The notes below the pieces were generated by a model that did not search any database, was not told the DNA's origin, and saw nothing but the letters and a program-made list of their open reading frames with translations. The position numbers and the translations under genes are program-made. DNA of 21,608 nucleotides from a virus. The DNA is taken from positions 1-21,608 of IMG/VR virus record IMGVR_UViG_3300028800_000336. One strand, given 5' to 3'. Numbering within the stretch: position 1 is the stretch's first letter; every line of letters begins with the position of its first letter. This document shows positions 1-6,000 of this stretch, piece by piece.

Positions 1-3000
1 CCGATGATAGAGAGCGCGTTCTTGCGGAAGCGCTCGCCGGTCATCTCCTTGTCGAAGAACATGTCGACGCCGTTGGCAGCGATGCGCGCGAGGCCCGCGA
101 GCTCAAAGCCCATCGGGATCTGGAACTGCTTGTTGCCGACCTTGAACCACCACTTCGAATTGCGGTCGTACTCGCTACGCTTTTTGTAGTCCTCGTCGTT
201 CCTGTAGATGTAGTCGAGCGCCACGGTCGCGATCACCGTCGCCGCCATCACCTTGGCCACGCGCATGGTGGCGTTGCCGGCCACCGCCGAGATCACGTTC
301 TTGTCGGCGTCGGCTGCGGCGCGGCCGACCTTGTAGAGGCCCTGCGCGCCGGCATTGAGGAAGGTCACCGACTGGGCAATCCAGCGCACCCACGGCGCCG
401 CGCCCGACAGCGTGAAATCCTCGAGGTCGCGCGCGGCGAACGATGCCTCGTCGTGCGACATGCCGCGGCGACGCATCTCGGAGTAGAGCGCGGCGCGGTT
501 CACGTCCTCGCTCTGCGCGATGGCTTCCTTGTAGCCGGTCGCCAGGCGCTTCACGTAGCTGATGCCGTCGGCCCATGTGAGGTCGCGGCCGCTCAAGGTT
601 TCGGCGGTGGTCTTGCGGAAGCCCTCGGCATGGCCGGCGCCCAGGCGCATCAGGCCGCCGCCTGCCATCACCGAGACCAGTTCGTCGCTCTCGCGCAGCG
701 CCTGGTCGTGCTGGCCCGCCGCGGCGCGCGCGATATTGGCCAGCGCGCGGGGAAGGTCGGCCATCTTGTAGCCCTTCACCACGTTGGCCAGCACGTTGTA
801 GTTCATCGGCGCGACGGCGACGGCTTGCAGGCTGTCCTTGATGGTGACGCGCAGCATGAAGCCCGGATCCGACGTCACGCCCATGCGGAGGGTGCGCGCG
901 AAGAAGTTGGTGGTCTTCGAAATCGGATCGTTGAAGTGGGTCGAGTGGATGGCCGAGATCGCGTCGAACAGCAGCGGGTCATCGATGTGCCAGTACTGCT
1001 TCTTGCCGTCGACCATCGTCCACGTCGTGTCGGCCTTCTCGGCCTTCGTCATCTTGTGATTGTAGTCCTGCTCGGTGACCTTGCTCACCGCACCGTTGGC
1101 CGGCGACGACGCGGTGTCGAGCACGCGGTTGGCCGCCATGTTCTTGCCGGCCGAGTCGATCAGGTGGCCCCAGTTGCCGATGATGTTCTGCCACAGATCG
1201 TTGTGCAGCTTGGCCGATCCACCCTTCAGCGCCTTGAAGCCGTACTGCTTGGTGAAGCCGTTGGTCTTGCCGCCGCCAACGAACAGGCCCTCCTTCTCGC
1301 CTTCGGCGGCGCGGAAGAACGGCACGTAGAACGGGTTCGACCAGAGCTTGTCGACGGTGTCCTGCTTGAAGAGACCGGCCTTCACGCCCAGCGCCATCAC
1401 GTTCTTGTTGAACTCGTCGTACTTCGCGAGCGTGTCGAGGTAGGCCGCCTCGCGGCTGCGCGTCGTCTTGCCGTTCCGCAGCGTGTAGTCGAATTTCAGT
1501 TCGCCCTGGTTGGTGGCCTTGAGGCGCGCGATGTCCTCGGGCGTGAACAGGTTCTCGCGGTCCTCGGCCGACAGGCGCTCGGCGCGATGCCCCGCCACCC
1601 ACCACGCCCAGTCGTCGTGCTCGCCCTTCAGCGGCCGGATGACCTGAGCCTCGACGCCGCCGTTGCGCTTGTCGAAGTCGAAGGCGAGGCCGTTGAAGCG
1701 CAGCGTCGCCTTGGTCAGCAGCACCTCGAGCGCGCCGGCGCTGGAGTTGAAGTTGCGCAGCGCCATATAGCCCAGCGGGTCGATCGACTTGGCGGCGAGA
1801 TACTTGTCGACGGTGGCAATCAGCGCGCGTTTGCCGATCTGGTCGGTCGCCTTCTTCCAGCGCTCCTGGATCGTCTCGGGCTGCGTCGTGCGGCCGAGGC
1901 GCTCGTAGGCGGCGAGCGTGGCGGCGTCCTTGACGTGGGTCTCGCCGGTCAGCCTGGGCGAGAACAGCGGCTGGCCCTGCATGACGCTCTCGCGCATCGC
2001 GGGCGTGATCTCGATCGAGTGGGCCTGCTCAGTCGATGCGCCTTCCTTCATGAAGTCGCGGAGCATCTTCTGCGCCTCGGCATACGAGGCGAACGGCGGG
2101 CTCTCATAGTCGGCACCCGTGACGTGCCACTTGCCGTCATCGAGCTTCTCGACCCCGTAGTCAGTCTCCTGCACCTCGGTCTTATTGACCGCTGTGTCCT
2201 CGACCTTCGCCCCAAACCGCTTGCCGATCTTGCCGGCGATGGTCGGCAGTTGCTTGTCGTAGAAGGCGCGCATGCCCTCGCCGCCGACCTTGAGCCCTTC
2301 GCCTTCAATCGTTTGGCGGTCGTTCGCCATTATCTTTTCGGCGATCTCCTTGCCGACCACATCGGCGAGAGACTTGCCCTTCACATCAGGGCCATGCCTC
2401 GACACGTTGTCGATGATGCCGTTTTTATCTACGCCGAGTTCCATGTAGCCGGTATTGCTGTTGTCGTTCCTCAAATCGATCGCGACTGAGCGGGTGCGCT
2501 CGCCGGTGCTCGCATCCGTGCGAGGCGTGACGATGATTGATCGCACTTCCTTGCTGAGATCGTAGCGGTCGGCGTTGGTCTGGCCGGTGTCCCACGACAC
2601 GCGGTCGTAGCCGTTCTCGGCGGCGTAGCGCAGCACCCGCTTCATCGCGAGCTCGGGCCACGAGGTCTTGAAGGGGGCGTCGGGAACGCCCTTGTTTCCG
2701 GTGCGCCCCATCTCGTCGATCTGACGTTGCAGTTCGTCGCGCAGCGGAGTGTCGCCCTGCTCTGCATCGCGGCGTTTGATCAGATCTTGAAACGCCGCCT
2801 CGTTGTCATAGCCTTCCCTGCGGCCCTTCTGGTGCCAGTCGCTCTGGATCTCGGCGACGTGCAGCACCTTCTCGCCGTTCGGCCCGGTGCGCTCGTCGAA
2901 GCGCGCGTGCGCCAGCACGTTGGGCTCCTCCCAGTGGCCGCCGCGGAAGTTGGCCGACTCTTCAAGTCCCTCGCGTGCGGCCTGGCGGTGTAGTTCCAAC

Positions 3001-6000
3001 CCTCTCAGCGCCGCCGCTCTGCTATCGTACCCCACGACATCGCGCGCGCCGGCGGCGTCAATCCGATGCCACATGTTGTCGCGCGGGTTCCGGGCGACGT
3101 CGATCCAGCGCTGCGGAAATTCTTTATGGACAGTTCCCCTGTCCGGCAGCGTCATCAGGAGCTCGCGGTAGTTCTTGCCGCCGGGGAGCGTGTAGCTGCC
3201 GAACTTGACGGGAAGCGTCGTGGCGCTTCCGCCGGCCTCGACCAGGCGCTCAATGTGCTGGCGGGCGAGGGCCTCCGTGTCGAAGCCCATCTCGGCGCCG
3301 TCAGGATCGCGAAGCACTTCGCCGTTGCGATAGACATCATGGAAGCCGGTGCGCCGGTCGTATCTGATCTCGTAGCCTTCAGCCGCCGGAGCGCCGAGTG
3401 CCGCGCGCTCGCCGCCGTGCATCACCTCGCCGATCTTGACCTCGTGCTCGGCGATGTAGTCGAGCACCTCGGCCTTGGTGACCGGCTTGGTCTGCGCGCG
3501 CAGCCAGTCCTCGACGCCCACCCACGCGCGCTCCTCGGCCTTCACGCCAGACATGTTCTTGATCGTGGCTTCCCACTGACCGGGCGTGCCGCGCTCGAGC
3601 TTCAGCCCCTCGACGCCGCGCTTCAGCGACGAGAAGAACGGCTCCTCGGTCTGCTTGGGCGAGAAGGCTACTCGGCCTTCGGCGGGTCCGGCGCGATCGG
3701 GAACTGCTTGACCTTCCCCAGTTGGTCGAACAGCGCCTTCTCCTTCGCCTGCTGGGCGTCGCTGGTCAGCCCAGGCTCGGGCGACCTCGTCGAGCCGGGA
3801 CTGGTTGACTTCGGGTCGGTTGTACCACGGGGCATTGGAGCTCTCCGTCACCTTGAAGTTAGCGGGCCTGACGCCGGTCCCCGGCTTCTTGATCGCCTCG
3901 AGGAAAGACCGGAACGCGGGGACGCTGAAGCGGTACTCGTTGCCGAGAGGTGTCTTGTACTCGAAATAGGGCTTGCCCTCAACATCTCGCGCGTAACGCG
4001 CGCCATATTCGTAGGACCCATATTCGCCCTGCTTGGCCGCGATGTCGGCGGTCGGCGCATTGGCACCGCGACCCTCGGCCAGGACTGACGCCAGGGTGCC
4101 GTGCGAGGCTTCCTGCTGACTGTAGGCGACCCAGCTTTCCCAATGGTAGCGACCGATCGAGGCGTCGCGCGGGCGACCGGCGGCTTCGTAGATGCCGTAG
4201 ATCTTGTCCTGAAGACCGCGCTCGATCGCCTCGTAGACCAGCAGGCCCCGCGCGCCATAGGTGAGGTCCGACAGCGCGGTGCCGGTGACGGCTTTGCCTT
4301 CCTCGTTCTTGCGCCCGTCGTAGAGGTTGATCTCTTTCTCGGGGAAGCGCCCATCGTCCCAGAGTTGCCGCGTCTGCACGCGGTCGATCACCATCACGTC
4401 GGTGTGGCCGGCGACCAGCAGGGTGAACGACACCACCTTGTTGTCGATGCCGACGCCCTCGCCGAACTTCAGGAACTCGCGCCGGATCTTCTGCCCCGTC
4501 ATTTCCGGGTCCGACATCATGTCGTGCAGGCGCTGGAGATTCGACACGCCGCTCTCGTCGCGCGCGCCCATCTTGATCAGGAAGTCGCGACCGAAGGCGT
4601 TGAGGTTGCTCTTGGCACCGGCACCGGGCAGGCCACTTCCCTTGGGCGCCATCGTCGTCGCCCATTCGTAGTAGGCGGGCAGATCGGCCTCGGTGAAGTC
4701 GCCGCGCGCGGCCTTGGCGATCCAGTGGTCGGCACCATGGAAGGCGTCGAGGAACATGGCCTCCTGGTTGTAGGGCGCGATGCCGCGCGACAGGAACGAC
4801 CAGAGGAAGAGCTTGCCGGTGGTGGTGGGCGCGAGCTCGCCGCCCTCGTACGCCTTACGGAAAGCGCGACCGGCTTCGAAGCCGTGGTTGGCGTCTTCGA
4901 TCTGGCCTGGCGTCAGGCTGCCAACCTTCTTCGCTGCGCGGTCGGAATTGAGGTCGCGGAGGAAGGCGTAGGGCGGGATCGGCACTTCGTTGGAGGCGAA
5001 GGCATAGGCTTCCATGCGCGCCCACTCGGCGGCGTTGCGCGTGGCATTGGGGAAGCGCTCGAGGATGTGATCGATGTTGGCGATCTGGGCGGCCGCGTTT
5101 CGGTTGGTCGTCTCCTGCGTCAACAGCGCCTTGGGCGGCAGCGCCGCCGGCGGCTTGGTGACGGCGACCCGCAATTCGGGCACGAAGCCCAGTCTGTTGC
5201 GGTCCTCGACGCCGACCCCCGGCGCGTTGGGACCGGGCGTCCCTTTCTTCGGGCTGAACTTGGGCCGCTCGTCGTTGGCGGTTCGATCCTGCATCGCGCC
5301 GCGGCCACGAGCATCGAGCTCGTTCTGGATCTGATCATAAAGCCCTGCAGTCTCACGGGCCGAGCCCAGCGCGCCCGTCTCGATGTGGGCGTGCAACGCA
5401 TCCAGATCCTTGTCCGACAGTCCGCTCAATTCCTCCTTCGTCACCGTCGGCGGTTGATCGCGCCCCATCGTGCCAGCCTTCTCGCGCTGACGCCGCTCGA
5501 TGCGCTCGGTGAGATCAACGACCTTCGGGCTCATCTTGACGCCGCCCTCATCCGGCAGCAGCCGCGTGCTTTCCCGCATCGCCGACTGGCGCAGGGCGTC
5601 GAGCCGATCCTCGTCTCGCGCCTGTAGCTTGCCGCCACGGCCCTGAACTCCAGCCAGGTAGGCGGCGCCACCATGTTGGCCGGCGGCGCGGTCGTGCTGT
5701 TCAGCGAGCCGCTCGTCACCGGCCTCGCGCGCCTTACGCGCTTCCGCCTCGTGCTGGGTGGCCAGGGCCTCGTGGCGTTCAGCCGCCTTCTTCATCGACT
5801 GCGCGAAGGGGCTTTCAGGATGCTCTGGGTTCGCCCGCGCCTGCGCCTCCTCGTCCTCCTTGGGCGAGAACTTAGTCGGGAGACCCTGTCGGTCAGCCAG
5901 GTCCAGTGCTTCATCCGGACCCTGGCGCTCGAGCATCTGGTCGCGCGTGTAATAGCGCTTCGTCTTGGGATCGTAGAAGCCGTCGTCGAACTTGACGCCC

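Noticed and set aside
3554-3668. Splitting the giant into two genes at the TAG 3668
   Set aside because: No start codon follows before the patterned FSPKQTEEPFFSSLKRG segment; the first ATG (3554) would remove it. A single gene with a local frame problem fits better.
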